NCBI GenBank assembly: GCA_002798255.1
Contig: NWQQ01000006.1
Coordinates: 1 to 64,000, forward strand
Origin: Lysobacteraceae bacterium NML95-0200
GTDB lineage: Bacteria > Pseudomonadota > Gammaproteobacteria > Xanthomonadales > Xanthomonadaceae
Length of the DNA: 64,000 nt
Reading direction: 5' to 3'
Below are positions 1 to 9,388 of this stretch, piece by piece. The notes under the pieces were generated by a model. It saw nothing but the letters and a program-made list of their open reading frames with translations, ran no database searches and was not told the origin of the DNA. The first letter of the stretch is position 1; every line of letters starts with the position of its first letter. The position numbers and the translations under genes were made by a program.

Positions 1-237
1 ATGGCAAACAGACGCAAAAGACGTCGAAACTTGGCCTTACTGATTTTTGAGTGACGGTAATATCTATTTTTGCTTGGCATTTCAAGAAGTTAGCATGTGG
101 TCAACACATGTTTGCTTCCTAAGCCCCGGAATAAAAAGTACTCTACAAAGGAGAGCCAAGGCCTTCAAAAAGCGCCCCAAGACACCCATAGCTCCGCCCT
201 TGGTGGTCTTGCTTATATACCTCTATAGTCTTGCCTC
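1..237. other. Upstream region of slt; no supported gene
   Basis: This stretch is visibly more A+T rich than the genes that follow. It has short open frames (a 17-codon frame from position 1 and a 64-codon frame at 47-241), but neither shows coding character or a recognisable product. It contains an inverted repeat, CATGTG-N5-CACATG, at 94-110 that could be an operator. A possible promoter is TTGGTG at 200-205, 18 bp, then TATAGT at 224-229. That would start transcription almost at the slt ATG. Confidence 0.4.
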
Positions 238-2220
238 ATGAATATCCGCACTTCCAGCCTGCCCTTGTTGCTCATCCTGACCGCCTGTGCCGGTCAGGGC
301 GATACCCAGCCGCCGTTGCGCGGCAGCGCCGCCACGCCGCGGGTCACCGCCCACGACGCCCACCTGCGCGCGCAGGATGCCGATTTCAGCGCGGCACTGG
401 CCGCTGCCGAAGGCGGGCAATGGCAGGCCGACAAATTTGCCGCGCTCGCCCGCCATCCGGCGCATGGCTGGCTGGAATATGCCGCCCTGCGTCGCAGCAT
501 CGACACCCTGGACATCACCCGCGCCGAGGATTTTCTGGCGCGTCACGGGCAAACTGCGGCAGGCGGGCGTTTTCGCAATGAATGGCTCACCGCTCTTGGC
601 AAGCGTGGCGAGTGGGCTGCCATCATCCGCAGCTGGCAGCCCGGTATCGAGCGCCCGGCGCTGCGCTGCATCTGGCTGGAAGCCCGCAGGCAGCAGGGGC
701 AAACCGATAGCGCATGGATGCAGGATGCACACGCATTATGGCTGACCGAAAAGCCGCTGCCTGCCGCCTGCCAAAGCGTCATCGGCCACTGGCAGCAGCA
801 AGGCGGGCTGGATGATGCGCTGCGCTGGCAGCGTATTGACCTGGCCATTGCCGCCAATCAGCCTGCCACCCTCAACGAGGTCGCAGCGGGCTTTACCCCC
901 GCCACGGCCACGCTGGTACGCAGCTATGCAGCGGCGCTCTCCAGCGGCAAGCCCGATGACAGCCAGCGCTGGCCCCAAGATGCGCGCAGCCGTCAGGTCG
1001 TTTCCGCCGCACTGGCCGTCATGGCGAAAAAGTCCGCCGATGCCGCTGAAGCCGCCCTGCCCGACTATCAGCGCCGCTTCGATTTGAACGAGGCAGAACG
1101 TGGCCGCGTACTGTACGAAATCGCCCTGCAAACAGCCGCTTCTTATCTGCCCGAGTCCGCCCGCCGTCTGGCTGCCGTACCGCCAGCAAGCCGCGATGAG
1201 CGCCTCCATCAATTGGCACTGCGCGAAGCATTGGCGCGCCGCGCCTGGGCAGAAGCCTTGCAGATTGTTGAAAACTTTCCGCAGGCATTGCGCGAAAAAC
1301 CGCAGAATCTTTACTTTCGCGCACGGCTGATGGAAATCACCGGCAAAACCGGCGCCCATGCCCTGTACCAACAGGCCGCCCGCTCCCCGGAATTTCACGG
1401 CTTTCTGGCGGCCGACCGCTTGCAGGCGCCCTATCCGCTGTGCCCGTGGACGCTCGAAGCACAGCCCGCGCTTGAAAGCAATCCCGGCCTGCAAAGCGCG
1501 TTTGCGCTGTACCGGATTGGCCGCCGCGAATGGGCAAACGCGCAGTGGAACCACACCCTGAAAACCCTGGACGATGCCGAGCGCCATATCGCCGTTGCCC
1601 AGGCACAGCAACATGGCTGGTTCGACCGCGCGGTGTTTTCCTTGGCACGCGAAAACCGCGACGAACTGCGCCTGTATGCGCTGCGCTTTCCGCTGGCCTA
1701 CCGGGAAATCATCGAGGGCGAAGCGAAAAAGCACGCGCTTGACCCGGCCTGGATTGCTGCCGAGATCCGCGCCGAGAGCCTGTTCGACACCCAGGCGCGC
1801 TCGCAGGCCAATGCCATCGGCCTGATGCAGGTGCTGCCCGCCACCGGCGAAGCTACCGCCGCACGCGCCGGCATCCCCTGGCAGGGCGTACAAACCCTGT
1901 ATCAGCCCGAAACCAATATCGCCATCGGCAGTGCCTACCTGCGCGAGATGAAAAACCGCTGGAGCCATCTGCCTGCCGCCATCGCCGCCTACAACGCCGG
2001 CCCCACGCCCACCAGCCGCTGGCAACAGCAGCGCCCGGATTTTGATGCCGATTTCTGGATTGAAACCATCAGCTACCGCGAAACCCGCGAATATGTCCCC
2101 CGGGTGCTGGCCTTCAGCGTGATTTACGACTGGCGCCTGCGTGGCGATGCCCTGCGCATCAGCGACCGCATCGCCGGAAATACCCAGGGGAAGCGGGTCA
2201 GCTTCCATTGTCCCGAATAG
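238..2220 (+). CDS. slt: Soluble-type lytic murein transglycosylase (Slt70 family), predicted lipoprotein
   Basis: This 660-aa protein would cleave the MurNAc-GlcNAc bond of peptidoglycan to leave 1,6-anhydro ends, acting in the periplasm. The N terminus is a short lipoprotein signal with a lipobox ending LTAC (Cys17), so it is probably lipid-anchored, unlike E. coli Slt70. A long alpha-helical superhelix region (about 30-480) precedes a C-terminal SLT domain. The catalytic glutamate is E513 in the ES pair, followed by AIGLMQVLP and later AAYNAGP, all signatures of the family. The ATG at 238 has no clear Shine-Dalgarno, but it gives a sensible signal peptide. The PH-domain gene and cca follow closely on the same strand. 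Confidence 0.93.
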   Translation: MNIRTSSLPLLLILTACAGQGDTQPPLRGSAATPRVTAHDAHLRAQDADFSAALAAAEGGQWQADKFAALARHPAHGWLEYAALRRSIDTLDITRAEDFLARHGQTAAGGRFRNEWLTALGKRGEWAAIIRSWQPGIERPALRCIWLEARRQQGQTDSAWMQDAHALWLTEKPLPAACQSVIGHWQQQGGLDDALRWQRIDLAIAANQPATLNEVAAGFTPATATLVRSYAAALSSGKPDDSQRWPQDARSRQVVSAALAVMAKKSADAAEAALPDYQRRFDLNEAERGRVLYEIALQTAASYLPESARRLAAVPPASRDERLHQLALREALARRAWAEALQIVENFPQALREKPQNLYFRARLMEITGKTGAHALYQQAARSPEFHGFLAADRLQAPYPLCPWTLEAQPALESNPGLQSAFALYRIGRREWANAQWNHTLKTLDDAERHIAVAQAQQHGWFDRAVFSLARENRDELRLYALRFPLAYREIIEGEAKKHALDPAWIAAEIRAESLFDTQARSQANAIGLMQVLPATGEATAARAGIPWQGVQTLYQPETNIAIGSAYLREMKNRWSHLPAAIAAYNAGPTPTSRWQQQRPDFDADFWIETISYRETREYVPRVLAFSVIYDWRLRGDALRISDRIAGNTQGKRVSFHCPE

Positions 2221-2251
2221 ACTTGGCCAACCCCAAACGGAGACTTGCACC

Positions 2252-2629
2252 ATGGGCATCATCGACACCTTGCTGGGGCATGCCGGAGAAGCACCGGCGG
2301 CGCAGGTCGAGCAAGAGCTACAGGCGCTGCTGGCCGATGGTGAACGCGTGGAATGTGCATTCGCCTTTGTGCGCGATGTCATCGCCTTCACCAACCTGCG
2401 CCTGATTCTGGTCAACAAACAGGGCGTGAGCGCCAAAAAAGTGGAATACCGCAGCATCCCCTATCGCAGCATCGTCATGCACAGCCTGGAAACCGCCGGG
2501 CATTTCGACCTGGATTCCGACCTCAAGCTCTGGCTTTCCGGCCAGCCCGACCCTATCTGCCTGAAGCTCGGGCGCGGCAAGGCCGCCACCCGACTGGTCG
2601 CGCTACTGGCACAGCAGGCGCCGAGGTGA
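2252..2629 (+). CDS. Bacterial PH-domain protein (bPH_1 family)
   Basis: This 125-aa protein has no signal peptide. It matches the bacterial pleckstrin-homology family typified by the motifs [25 protein letters not shown] and [15 protein letters not shown]. Members are small, probably oligomeric beta-barrel proteins of unknown cellular role. The start ATG at 2252 follows a purine-rich GGAGACTTG. It lies 31 nt after slt and its stop is 2 nt before the cca start, so it is probably co-transcribed with both. The family call is firm; the function is not known. Confidence 0.85.
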   Translation: MGIIDTLLGHAGEAPAAQVEQELQALLADGERVECAFAFVRDVIAFTNLRLILVNKQGVSAKKVEYRSIPYRSIVMHSLETAGHFDLDSDLKLWLSGQPDPICLKLGRGKAATRLVALLAQQAPR

Positions 2630-2631
2630 AT

Positions 2632-3855
2632 ATGCAGGTTTTTCTGGTCGGCGGTGCCGTGCGTGATGAGCTGCTCGGGCAGCCTGCCGGCGACCGCGAT
2701 TACGTGGTGGTCGGCGCAACTCCGGCGCAGATGCTGGCCGCAGGTTTTACCCAGGTGGGGCGTGATTTCCCGGTGTTCTTGCATCCGCAAACCCATGAGG
2801 AATACGCACTGGCACGTACCGAGCGCAAAACCGGCAGCGGCCATCTGGGCTTTGTGGTGCATGCGGCAGCAGACGTCACCCTGGCCGAAGACCTTGAACG
2901 GCGCGATTTCACCATCAATGCCATCGCCCGCGACCTTGAAAGCGGCGCGCTGATTGACCCTTTCAATGGCGTGGCCGACCTCAATGCCCGCCTGCTGCGT
3001 CATGTCGGCCCGGCATTTGTGGAAGACCCGCTGCGGGTGCTGCGCGCCGCGCGCTTTCTGGCGCGGCTGGCGCCGCTTGGCTTTCGCCTTGCCGATGAAA
3101 CCCGGCAACTGATGCAACACATGAGCGCCAGCGGCGAGCTGGCCAGCCTGCCGGCCGAGCGCATCTGGCAGGAAATGGCAAAGGCATTGCGCAGCAGCAA
3201 GCCCTCCGCCTTTTTGCGCTGCCTGCATGAATGTGGCGCACTGGCGGCGCTGCTGCCGGAAGTGGATGCGCTCTATGGCGTGCCGCAGCGCGCCGAATAT
3301 CACCCGGAAATCGACACTGGCCTGCATATCGAAATGGTCTGCGACATGGCCGCCCGCCTTGCCCCTGGAGATGACCTGATTGGTTTTGCCGCCCTCTGCC
3401 ACGACCTTGGCAAGGCACTCACGCCACCAGAACAACTGCCACGCCATCTCCTGCACGAGCAGCACGGCATCGCACCGCTGGAAAAGCTCGGTGCCCGGCT
3501 GAAAGTGCCCAACGAGCATCTGGCCGTGGCGAAACTCGTCTGCCGCCAGCATCTGAATGTGCACCGCATTGCCGAACTCAAACCCGCCACCGTGCTGAAA
3601 CTCATCGAGTCCGTAGACGGCTTCCGCAAACCCGAGCGCATCCGGCAACTGGTCATGGTCTGCGAGGCCGATGCCCGTGGACGTGGCGGCGCCGCAGAAA
3701 AACCCTACCCGCAGACCGGACGCTTGCTCCGCGCCTTCGATGCTGCCCGCAGCGTGAAAGCGGCAGATGTTGCCGCCCATCTGCGCGGCCCCGCCGTGGG
3801 CGAAGCCCTGCGCCGTGCCCGTATTCGTGCGATTGCGGCAATACTCGACACTTGA
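2632..3855 (+). CDS. cca: CCA-adding tRNA nucleotidyltransferase
   Basis: This 407-aa enzyme adds or repairs the 3'-CCA end of tRNAs without a template. The class II polymerase head is clear: GGAVRD at residues 7-12, the GDRDYVVVG metal-binding Asp pair, then [11 protein letters not shown]-terminal HD phosphohydrolase domain carries H257-D258 in HDLGK, so this is the multifunctional gammaproteobacterial form with 2',3'-cyclic phosphodiesterase and phosphatase activities. Length is close to the E. coli enzyme (412 aa). The start at 2632 lies 2 nt after the preceding stop. A longer frame opens upstream but runs inside the PH-domain gene and is not used. Confidence 0.96.
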   Translation: MQVFLVGGAVRDELLGQPAGDRDYVVVGATPAQMLAAGFTQVGRDFPVFLHPQTHEEYALARTERKTGSGHLGFVVHAAADVTLAEDLERRDFTINAIARDLESGALIDPFNGVADLNARLLRHVGPAFVEDPLRVLRAARFLARLAPLGFRLADETRQLMQHMSASGELASLPAERIWQEMAKALRSSKPSAFLRCLHECGALAALLPEVDALYGVPQRAEYHPEIDTGLHIEMVCDMAARLAPGDDLIGFAALCHDLGKALTPPEQLPRHLLHEQHGIAPLEKLGARLKVPNEHLAVAKLVCRQHLNVHRIAELKPATVLKLIESVDGFRKPERIRQLVMVCEADARGRGGAAEKPYPQTGRLLRAFDAARSVKAADVAAHLRGPAVGEALRRARIRAIAAILDT

Positions 3856-3874
3856 GAGCCTGTTCAAAGGCTCT
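3855..3874. terminator. Weak stem-loop between convergent cca and pirin genes
   Basis: AGAGCCT and AGGCTCT form a 7-bp stem with a 6-nt loop, starting at the last base of the cca stop codon. There is no T tract on either strand, so terminator function is only a guess. Confidence 0.3.
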
Positions 3875-3883
3875 GAGATAGCC

Positions 3884-4561
3884 TCAGCCGCAACCCGGCA
3901 GGGCAAGCAGCATCAGCTTTGCCTCGCCCTCGCCAAGTGCACTGATTTCAAGCGCGCAGGCTTCATCCTGCCAAGCCAGTGCGTCGCCGCTTTCGAGCCG
4001 CTTGCCGCAGACCTCGACCTCGCCCTGCAAGATTTGCAGCCAGTAGCGCCGCGCGTTTTGCAATGCAGCTTTCAGGCTCTGCCCACCGGCCAGTTGCGCC
4101 CATTGCAGTTGCCCATCCTGGCGCAGAGCAAGCGGCAAAGAAGTCCATCCCGTGACAGATGCAGGCAACTGCGTCAGGCTGATGTGCGGTGCGGCATTCA
4201 CTTGATTGGGCTGTATCCAGAGCTGCCAGAAGTGCGCATCGTCTGCGGCGCGCTGCGCATATTCCACACCCCGCCCGGCCGACAGGCATTGCACTTGCCC
4301 CGCCTCAAGACGGCTTTCCGTGCCATCGGCATGACGCTGCAACAGGCTGCCTTTCAGCAGCAGGGTGACGATGTCCATATTCGCGCGGCGCAACGGCTGC
4401 CATTCCCCGCCTGCCACAAGGCGGGTTTCATTCAGTACCCGCAGTGCGCCAAAGCCGAGCTTGTCCGGGGCGAAGTAGTCGCCAAAACAAAAAGCATGAC
4501 GGCTTTTTTCGCCGCCATGCTCGGTTTGTCCCCAGGTGTTGGCCGGGTATGCCAACATCAT
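3884..4561 (-). CDS. Pirin-like bicupin protein, YhaK type, without metal ligands
   Basis: This 225-aa protein aligns to the pirin family through FCFGDYFAPDKLGFGALRVLNE, GQVQCLSAGRG and HFWQLWIQPNQ. In catalytic pirins the metal is held by two His of an HPHRDMEI motif and by His and Glu of a THSE motif. Here the matching stretches read PLRRANMDI and VEYAQ, so all four ligands are missing. That matches E. coli YhaK, a pirin relative known not to bind metal. A quercetinase role is therefore unlikely; a redox-sensing or regulatory role is inference. Its start overlaps the yceI-like stop by 4 bp (ATGA), so the two are translationally coupled. Confidence 0.85.
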   Translation of the reverse strand: MMLAYPANTWGQTEHGGEKSRHAFCFGDYFAPDKLGFGALRVLNETRLVAGGEWQPLRRANMDIVTLLLKGSLLQRHADGTESRLEAGQVQCLSAGRGVEYAQRAADDAHFWQLWIQPNQVNAAPHISLTQLPASVTGWTSLPLALRQDGQLQWAQLAGGQSLKAALQNARRYWLQILQGEVEVCGKRLESGDALAWQDEACALEISALGEGEAKLMLLALPGCG

Positions 4562-5142
4562 GGCTTGTCTGCGTGCGCTTCCACGGTGATGCGCAACTGG
4601 ATTTCATCGCCCACCACCGGCACGAACTTGTCGATGCCAAAATCGCTGCGCTTGAAGCTGCCGACGGCATCAAAGCCAATAGCCGGGACTTTCTTCATCG
4701 GATGCTCGCCCTGCCCGTTCAGCACGACATTCAGCGTGACCGGACGGGTCACACCACGCAGCTGCAGATTGCCTTGCACTTGCAGACGGTTTTCGCCCAG
4801 CGCCTTGACTTGGGTGCTGGTAAAGACCGCCTTTGGAAACTGCGCCACATCGAAATAATCCTTGCCCTTCAGCTCCGTATCCAGCGCCGGCACAAAGCTT
4901 TGCAGCGACTGCATCGGGATTTCCACGCGCACCGTGGAAGCGGCCGGATTGGCGCTGTCATACACCAACTTGCCGCTGGCATCGGCAAAGTTCGCCATCG
5001 GGTTGGAAAAACCCATGTGATTCCAGCTGGCGATAATCATGGTGTGGGTAGGGTCGATGTTGTATTCGGTTTTTTCGGCAAACGCATTGCCGCTGGCAAC
5101 GGCCAGCAGTGCGGCAAACAGGCTGTGTTTGATGGGTTTCAT
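4558..5142 (-). CDS. YceI-family periplasmic lipid-binding protein
   Basis: This 194-aa protein starts MKPIKHSLF and has a cleavable signal peptide (cleavage probably after NAFA). The YceI lipocalin-like domain follows: YNIDPTHT near the mature N terminus, GFSNPMANF, then LQLRGVTRPVTL and GDEIQLRITVEA. Relatives bind polyisoprenoid lipids or quinones in the periplasm. The start at 5142 is chosen over a longer frame because it begins the signal peptide and has purine-rich sequence upstream (GAGAGGAAA). It sits 14 nt after the RutE-like gene and overlaps the pirin start. Confidence 0.9.
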   Translation of the reverse strand: MKPIKHSLFAALLAVASGNAFAEKTEYNIDPTHTMIIASWNHMGFSNPMANFADASGKLVYDSANPAASTVRVEIPMQSLQSFVPALDTELKGKDYFDVAQFPKAVFTSTQVKALGENRLQVQGNLQLRGVTRPVTLNVVLNGQGEHPMKKVPAIGFDAVGSFKRSDFGIDKFVPVVGDEIQLRITVEAHADKP

Positions 5143-5156
5143 GATTTTCCTCTCAC

Positions 5157-5744
5157 TCAAAGAATTTGGCAGGCTTCGGCAAACGGCAGGCGCGGGCTGC
5201 GCGGGAAGATGGTGGCGGCATCGCCCTTGCCGAGGTTGACCAGCATGCTGGACTTCCACTGTGTGCCGGCAAAGAATTCAGCATCCACCTTGGCGCTGTC
5301 AAAGCCGGTCATCGGCCCGGTATCCAGTCCCAGTGCGCGCGCGGCCAAAATCAGATAAGCCGCTTGCAGGCTGCTGTTCAATACCGCAGGCTGCACCCGG
5401 CCTTCGCGCGGGCCATCGAACCAGCTTTTGGCATCGGTATGCGGAAACAGCACCGGCAGCTTTTCATGAAAATCCAGGTCATAGGCCACAATGACCGTGA
5501 CCGGCGCAGACATCGTTTTGGCAAGATTGCCTTCGGCCAGCGCCGGTGCAAGGCGCGCCTTGGCCTCACTCGAGCGCAGGAACACAAACCGCGCCGGGCT
5601 GCTGTTGGCGCCGGTCGGGCCAAACTTCACAAGCTCGTACAGGCGCTGCAAGGTGGCATCGTCAATTTCACCGGAAAACCCGTTGTAAGTCCGCGCACTG
5701 CGGAACAACTGGTCAAGGGCGACATCATCAACTGCGGCAAACAT
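5157..5744 (-). CDS. RutE/HadB-type nitroreductase-family oxidoreductase
   Basis: This 195-aa flavoprotein belongs to the nitroreductase superfamily, in the subfamily of RutE (malonic semialdehyde reductase). Supporting stretches are [11 protein letters not shown] at the N terminus, [17 protein letters not shown] (FMN-binding) and [24 protein letters not shown]. No other rut pyrimidine-degradation genes are nearby, so the substrate is open; a quinone, nitro or aldehyde reductase role is equally possible. It is first of a three-gene minus-strand run with the YceI and pirin-like genes. Confidence 0.85.
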   Translation of the reverse strand: MFAAVDDVALDQLFRSARTYNGFSGEIDDATLQRLYELVKFGPTGANSSPARFVFLRSSEAKARLAPALAEGNLAKTMSAPVTVIVAYDLDFHEKLPVLFPHTDAKSWFDGPREGRVQPAVLNSSLQAAYLILAARALGLDTGPMTGFDSAKVDAEFFAGTQWKSSMLVNLGKGDAATIFPRSPRLPFAEACQIL

Positions 5745-5789
5745 GGTTATCCTTCTTGGCTATCAGAATGCACAGTGTAAAGTGCCGCC

Positions 5790-6752
5790 ATGCCTGAGCA
5801 CGCCCCATCTTTGCAACAGTCTGTCGCAACGCCCCTGCTGCTCAGTGACGGCCATGCCGGAAACAAGCGCCAGGCCGAGGCGCTGGCGCGCGCGCTGGGA
5901 CATGCCGATGCCCCGCATCTCACCGTAACCGCCAATGCGCTTGCCAAACTTTTCGCGCCCAGGTCTTTTCCCTCGGCAAGCCGAGCACTTGGGCAGGACT
6001 TTGCGCAATGCCTGCAACAGCCGCCGCCGCTGGCGATTGGCTGCGGCAGGCAGGCAGCACTGGCCACCCGGCTGTTACGCGCACGCGGCAGCTTTACGGT
6101 GCAAATACTCGACCCGCGCCTTGCCCCGCAACACTGGGATGCGGTGATTGCCCCGCGCCATGATGGCCTTGCTGGCACCAATGTCATTCAAGTCGATGGC
6201 AGCCTGCACAGCGTGGATGATGCCTGGCTGGCCGCTGCACGCAATGATTTTGCAGAACTCGCCATACTGCCCGCCCCGCGCGTGGCACTGCTGCTGGGCG
6301 GGGTCAGCAAGCATTGGCCGATGCCGACCGAAGCCCTGCTGGGCGCGCTGAACCTGCTTTCACAAGCCGTGGCTGCCCAGCAAGGCACACTGCTGATCAC
6401 GACCTCCCGCCGCACACCGGTGGCCTGGCAGAAGCTCTTGCCGATGCTGCGCCCGGCGCTGCTCTGGCGCGATGAGCGCGATGGCCGCAACCCCTATCCC
6501 GGCCTGCTGGCCTGGGCAGATGTCATTGTCTGCAGCGCCGATTCGGTCAATATGCTCTCTGAAGCAGCCGCCACCTGTGCGCCGCTGTACGTACTGGGCA
6601 GCGAATACCTGCAAGGCCGCCCGGCACGGTTTCTGCAATATTTGCAGGCGCAAGGCCGTATCCGCGCCTTTGATGGCAGCCTGGCCCCGTTTGCCATCAC
6701 TCCACTGCGCGAAACCGTGCGCGTTGCTGCGCAGCTATCGGCAATGATGTGA
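5790..6752 (+). CDS. ELM1/GtrOC1-family putative glycosyltransferase
   Basis: This 320-aa soluble protein resembles the family (formerly DUF1022) of plant mitochondrial fission factor ELM1 and bacterial GtrOC1-type proteins. Diagnostic stretches are LLLSDGHAGNKRQAEALA near the N terminus, LLLGGVSKHW, TTSRRTP and the GT-B-like end VICSADSVNMLSEAAATCAPLYVLG. The fold suggests a nucleotide-sugar transferase, but bacterial members are poorly characterised. It is transcribed away from the RutE-like gene and converges on gpsA with an 11-bp gap. Confidence 0.8.
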   Translation: MPEHAPSLQQSVATPLLLSDGHAGNKRQAEALARALGHADAPHLTVTANALAKLFAPRSFPSASRALGQDFAQCLQQPPPLAIGCGRQAALATRLLRARGSFTVQILDPRLAPQHWDAVIAPRHDGLAGTNVIQVDGSLHSVDDAWLAAARNDFAELAILPAPRVALLLGGVSKHWPMPTEALLGALNLLSQAVAAQQGTLLITTSRRTPVAWQKLLPMLRPALLWRDERDGRNPYPGLLAWADVIVCSADSVNMLSEAAATCAPLYVLGSEYLQGRPARFLQYLQAQGRIRAFDGSLAPFAITPLRETVRVAAQLSAMM

Positions 6753-6763
6753 ATTAAAGAGCT

Positions 6764-7798
6764 TCAGGAAAACAGCGTGCGCGGGTATTCGGGTTTTTGC
6801 TCGCGGGCAAGCAGTTGCCGCAGCCCTTCCTCGGGCGTTACCTCGCCATGCAGCACTTGCTGTACGGCGCGCGAGATGGGCAGCTCCACGCCGTGTTTTT
6901 CTGCCTGGCGCATCACTTCGTCGGCGGTCTGGACGGATTCCACCACCTGGCCGATTTCACGCACCGCCTCGTCAATACTCTGCCCACGGCCAAGCGCCAG
7001 CCCCAGCCTGCGATTGCGCGACAAATCGCCGGTGCAGGTCAGTACCAGGTCGCCAAGACCCGCCAGCCCCATCAGGGTTTCCGGTTTGGCGCCAATGGCC
7101 TGTGCCAGCCGCAGCACTTCGTTGAGACCCCGGGTAATCAGACCCGCACGGGCATTCAGCCCCAGCTCCATGCCATCGGCGACGCCCGTGGCGACCGCCA
7201 GCACGTTCTTCATCGCCCCGCCGAGCTCTGCGCCGGCCATATCGCTGCCGGTATAGGCGCGGAAAGTCGGGCCGTGCATGGCCTCGGCCACGGTCTGTGC
7301 AAACGCGACATTGTCCGAGTGCACGGTCAGGGCGGTAGGCAAGCCCAGGGCGACTTCCTTGGCGAATGAGGGGCCGGTGACCACGGCAAGCGGCACATCC
7401 GAACCCAGGATTTGGGCTGCCACTTCATGCAGGAAGCGGCCAGAGCCAGGCTCAAAGCCCTTAGTCGCCCAGGCCACCCCGGCTGCCTGCGGGCGCAGGG
7501 GCGCCAATTTTTGCAGGGTTTGCGCAAAGGCATGCGATGGCGTCACCACCAGCACCCAGGCGGCGCCTTCCAGGGCGGCGGCCAGGTCAGTGGTGGCGCG
7601 CAGGGTGTCCGGCAGGGCAATGCCGGGCAGATAGCGGGGGTTTTCATGGTCACGACCGATGGCAGCGGCGACTTTTTCATCGCGCCCCCACAACGTAACC
7701 TCATGACCGTGGCGCGCCAGGAGCGCCGCCAGCGCCGTCCCCCATGAGCCTGCGCCAAGAACGGCTACAGGCTCTTTTTCAGCGGCCGCTTGCCTCAA
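6764..7798 (-). CDS. gpsA: NAD(P)-dependent glycerol-3-phosphate dehydrogenase
   Basis: This 344-aa cytoplasmic enzyme reduces dihydroxyacetone phosphate to sn-glycerol-3-phosphate for phospholipid synthesis. The Rossmann motif [12 protein letters not shown] begins at about residue 13. The family stretches [21 protein letters not shown] and [13 protein letters not shown] follow, and the C-terminal domain has [20 protein letters not shown]. It lies 14 nt after secB, a pairing common in gammaproteobacteria, and the two are likely one operon. Confidence 0.97.
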   Translation of the reverse strand: MRQAAAEKEPVAVLGAGSWGTALAALLARHGHEVTLWGRDEKVAAAIGRDHENPRYLPGIALPDTLRATTDLAAALEGAAWVLVVTPSHAFAQTLQKLAPLRPQAAGVAWATKGFEPGSGRFLHEVAAQILGSDVPLAVVTGPSFAKEVALGLPTALTVHSDNVAFAQTVAEAMHGPTFRAYTGSDMAGAELGGAMKNVLAVATGVADGMELGLNARAGLITRGLNEVLRLAQAIGAKPETLMGLAGLGDLVLTCTGDLSRNRRLGLALGRGQSIDEAVREIGQVVESVQTADEVMRQAEKHGVELPISRAVQQVLHGEVTPEEGLRQLLAREQKPEYPRTLFS

Positions 7799-7812
7799 GC
7801 AGATGCTTCCTC

Positions 7813-8343
7813 TCAGGCGTTGCCAGCGGTTTCGCTGGACTGGCTGAGTTCGCCCTGCTGCTCTTGCTGCTGGGCAAGACGCTGGCGCAGGCCTTCGGCA
7901 TACAGGGCTTCAAAGTTGATGGGCTGCAACTGGAACGGGGGGAAGCCGCCATTGCTGATGAGTTCGCTGATAGCCGAGCGCGCATAGGGGTACAGAATCG
8001 ACGGGCAGTGCGCGCCGAGCATGGCATCCAGGCCAGCCGGGTCAAAGCCGGAGAGGCCAAACACGCCAGCCTGCTGCACATCGGCCAGATAAGCGGTCTT
8101 ATCGCCCAGCTTGCAGGTCAGGGTCACGCCCAGAATGACTTCAAATGCGGTGTCATTGAGCTGGGTGACACGCTGGTTGAGGTTCATCGACAACTCGGGC
8201 TGGCCTTGTTCGTTGAACATGGCCGGGGCATTGGGCGATTCAAACGAAACATCGCGGGTATAGATTTTCTCGACCGAGAAGCTGGCGCCCTGCTGTTGGG
8301 GCTGTTCGGTAGCGGCGGCGCCGTTGGCGGTATCTTCGGCCAT
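7813..8343 (-). CDS. secB: Protein-export chaperone SecB
   Basis: This 176-aa protein holds precursor proteins unfolded and delivers them to SecA. The SecB core is evident in [44 protein letters not shown] and [19 protein letters not shown]. An N-terminal polar tail and a Q/E-rich C-terminal tail extend it slightly beyond E. coli SecB (155 aa). The grxC gene that sits between rhodanese and secB in pseudomonads is absent; the 83-bp gap holds no gene. Confidence 0.97.
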   Translation of the reverse strand: MAEDTANGAAATEQPQQQGASFSVEKIYTRDVSFESPNAPAMFNEQGQPELSMNLNQRVTQLNDTAFEVILGVTLTCKLGDKTAYLADVQQAGVFGLSGFDPAGLDAMLGAHCPSILYPYARSAISELISNGGFPPFQLQPINFEALYAEGLRQRLAQQQEQQGELSQSSETAGNA

Positions 8344-8426
8344 GGTGAACTCCGTATGTTGGGTGAGTGGATTGGGTGGAAATGGGGATTATCGCACGGC
8401 CATGCAAGAGCCCTGCCATGTTTTTT

Positions 8427-8858
8427 TCAATGCTTGCCCTTGACCAGCGGCAGGCTGGCCTGCTCCCAGGCGCTGATGCCGCCATCGAGCACATAGACCT
8501 TTTCAAAACCGGCCTTGACCAGACGCTTGGCCGCACCGACCGCGCTCATGCCGGTCTTGCAGACCACCACCACCGGCAATGATTTGGCTGCGGCCAGTTG
8601 CTTGTTTTCCGGGTCGAACTGGCTCATCAGCACGTTTTTGGCACCGGCGATATGGCCTTGCTGAAAATCATTGATGGCGCGGATATCCACCAGCAGGGCA
8701 TTTTCACGGTTCACCAGCGCGGTGAGTTCGGCAGGCTTGAGCGTCTTGAAGCCCTGCCAGAAGCGTGCCAACTCGGTGTAAATCAGTGCCAGGGTAATCC
8801 CCGCCAATGCCAGCGAGAGCAGCGGGTGGCGGGAAAAAAAAGCAAACAGCTCGGTCAC
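8427..8858 (-). CDS. Membrane-anchored rhodanese-like protein (YibN type)
   Basis: This 143-aa protein has one N-terminal membrane segment (about 12-32, LLSLALAGITLALIY) and then a rhodanese domain. The active-site loop reads CKTGMSAVGA with the catalytic Cys, so sulfurtransferase chemistry is possible. The ending YVLDGGISAWEQASLPL is typical of single-domain rhodaneses. Its position upstream of secB and gpsA on the same strand matches the yibN-secB-gpsA neighbourhood of other gammaproteobacteria. The physiological sulfur donor and acceptor are unknown. Confidence 0.9.
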   Translation of the reverse strand: MTELFAFFSRHPLLSLALAGITLALIYTELARFWQGFKTLKPAELTALVNRENALLVDIRAINDFQQGHIAGAKNVLMSQFDPENKQLAAAKSLPVVVVCKTGMSAVGAAKRLVKAGFEKVYVLDGGISAWEQASLPLVKGKH

Positions 8859-8916
8859 GGCAGGAATCCGTTAATGCAATGAAAGCGGACGATTTTGACA
8901 CAGTGCCGGGCAAGAC

Positions 8917-9336
8917 TCACTGCCCGGCCCACAAATCCGGCAGGCCGGAAGTCAAAAACCAGCTCTTGCTGGCCGCATCCCAGCGCCAGATTTCCTGATA
9001 GCGCAGCTGGCGCTCGGTCATGGTATGCCGGTTGGCAACACCGATTTCAATCATGCGCACTGCGCCTCCGCCGGGTGCCGCCTCGCTGCTCAATACCCGG
9101 TAGCTGGTGATCTGGATCTGCTTCCAGCGATTGCGCTCGATTTCGTTCATTTCGCCCTTGGCGCGCAATTCCGGGGCAAGCTGTGCCCAGGCGCCATCCA
9201 GGTCACCCCAGCGTATCGCCGCCGAATAAGCATATTGCGCGCGCTCTAAAGCACTGGCCTGACTGCCATTGCTGGCACAAGCAGCCAGCCCGGCAGACAG
9301 CATGGACAGCAATATCAATACAAGGATTTTCTTCAT
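8917..9336 (-). CDS. Small predicted lipoprotein, unknown function
   Basis: This 139-aa protein starts MKKILVLILLSML and has a lipoprotein signal ending LAAC (Cys20). The rest is hydrophilic and rich in W/R/E (GDLDGAWAQLAPELRAK, RQLRYQEIWRWDAASKSWFL). It looks like a small alpha+beta lipoprotein of the kind found in xanthomonads without assigned function. The start at 9336 is preferred over a frame opening 99 nt upstream because it begins the signal peptide; a GGGGAAGCTG sequence lies just before it. No partner genes suggest a role. Confidence 0.75.
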   Translation of the reverse strand: MKKILVLILLSMLSAGLAACASNGSQASALERAQYAYSAAIRWGDLDGAWAQLAPELRAKGEMNEIERNRWKQIQITSYRVLSSEAAPGGGAVRMIEIGVANRHTMTERQLRYQEIWRWDAASKSWFLTSGLPDLWAGQ

Positions 9337-9388
9337 TTTCAGCTTCCCCAGGGCAAGGCTGTTGATTGTGTCATGTCCGCGTGGCGGT

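Noticed and set aside
47-241. A 64-codon frame overlapping the slt start by ATGA
   Set aside because: It has no family, no ribosome site, and Cys/Leu/Ser-rich content; the overlap is likely chance.
2461-3906. A 481-codon minus-strand frame and a similar 573-codon frame at 736-2457
   Set aside because: They are antisense to cca and slt; there are no recognisable domains.
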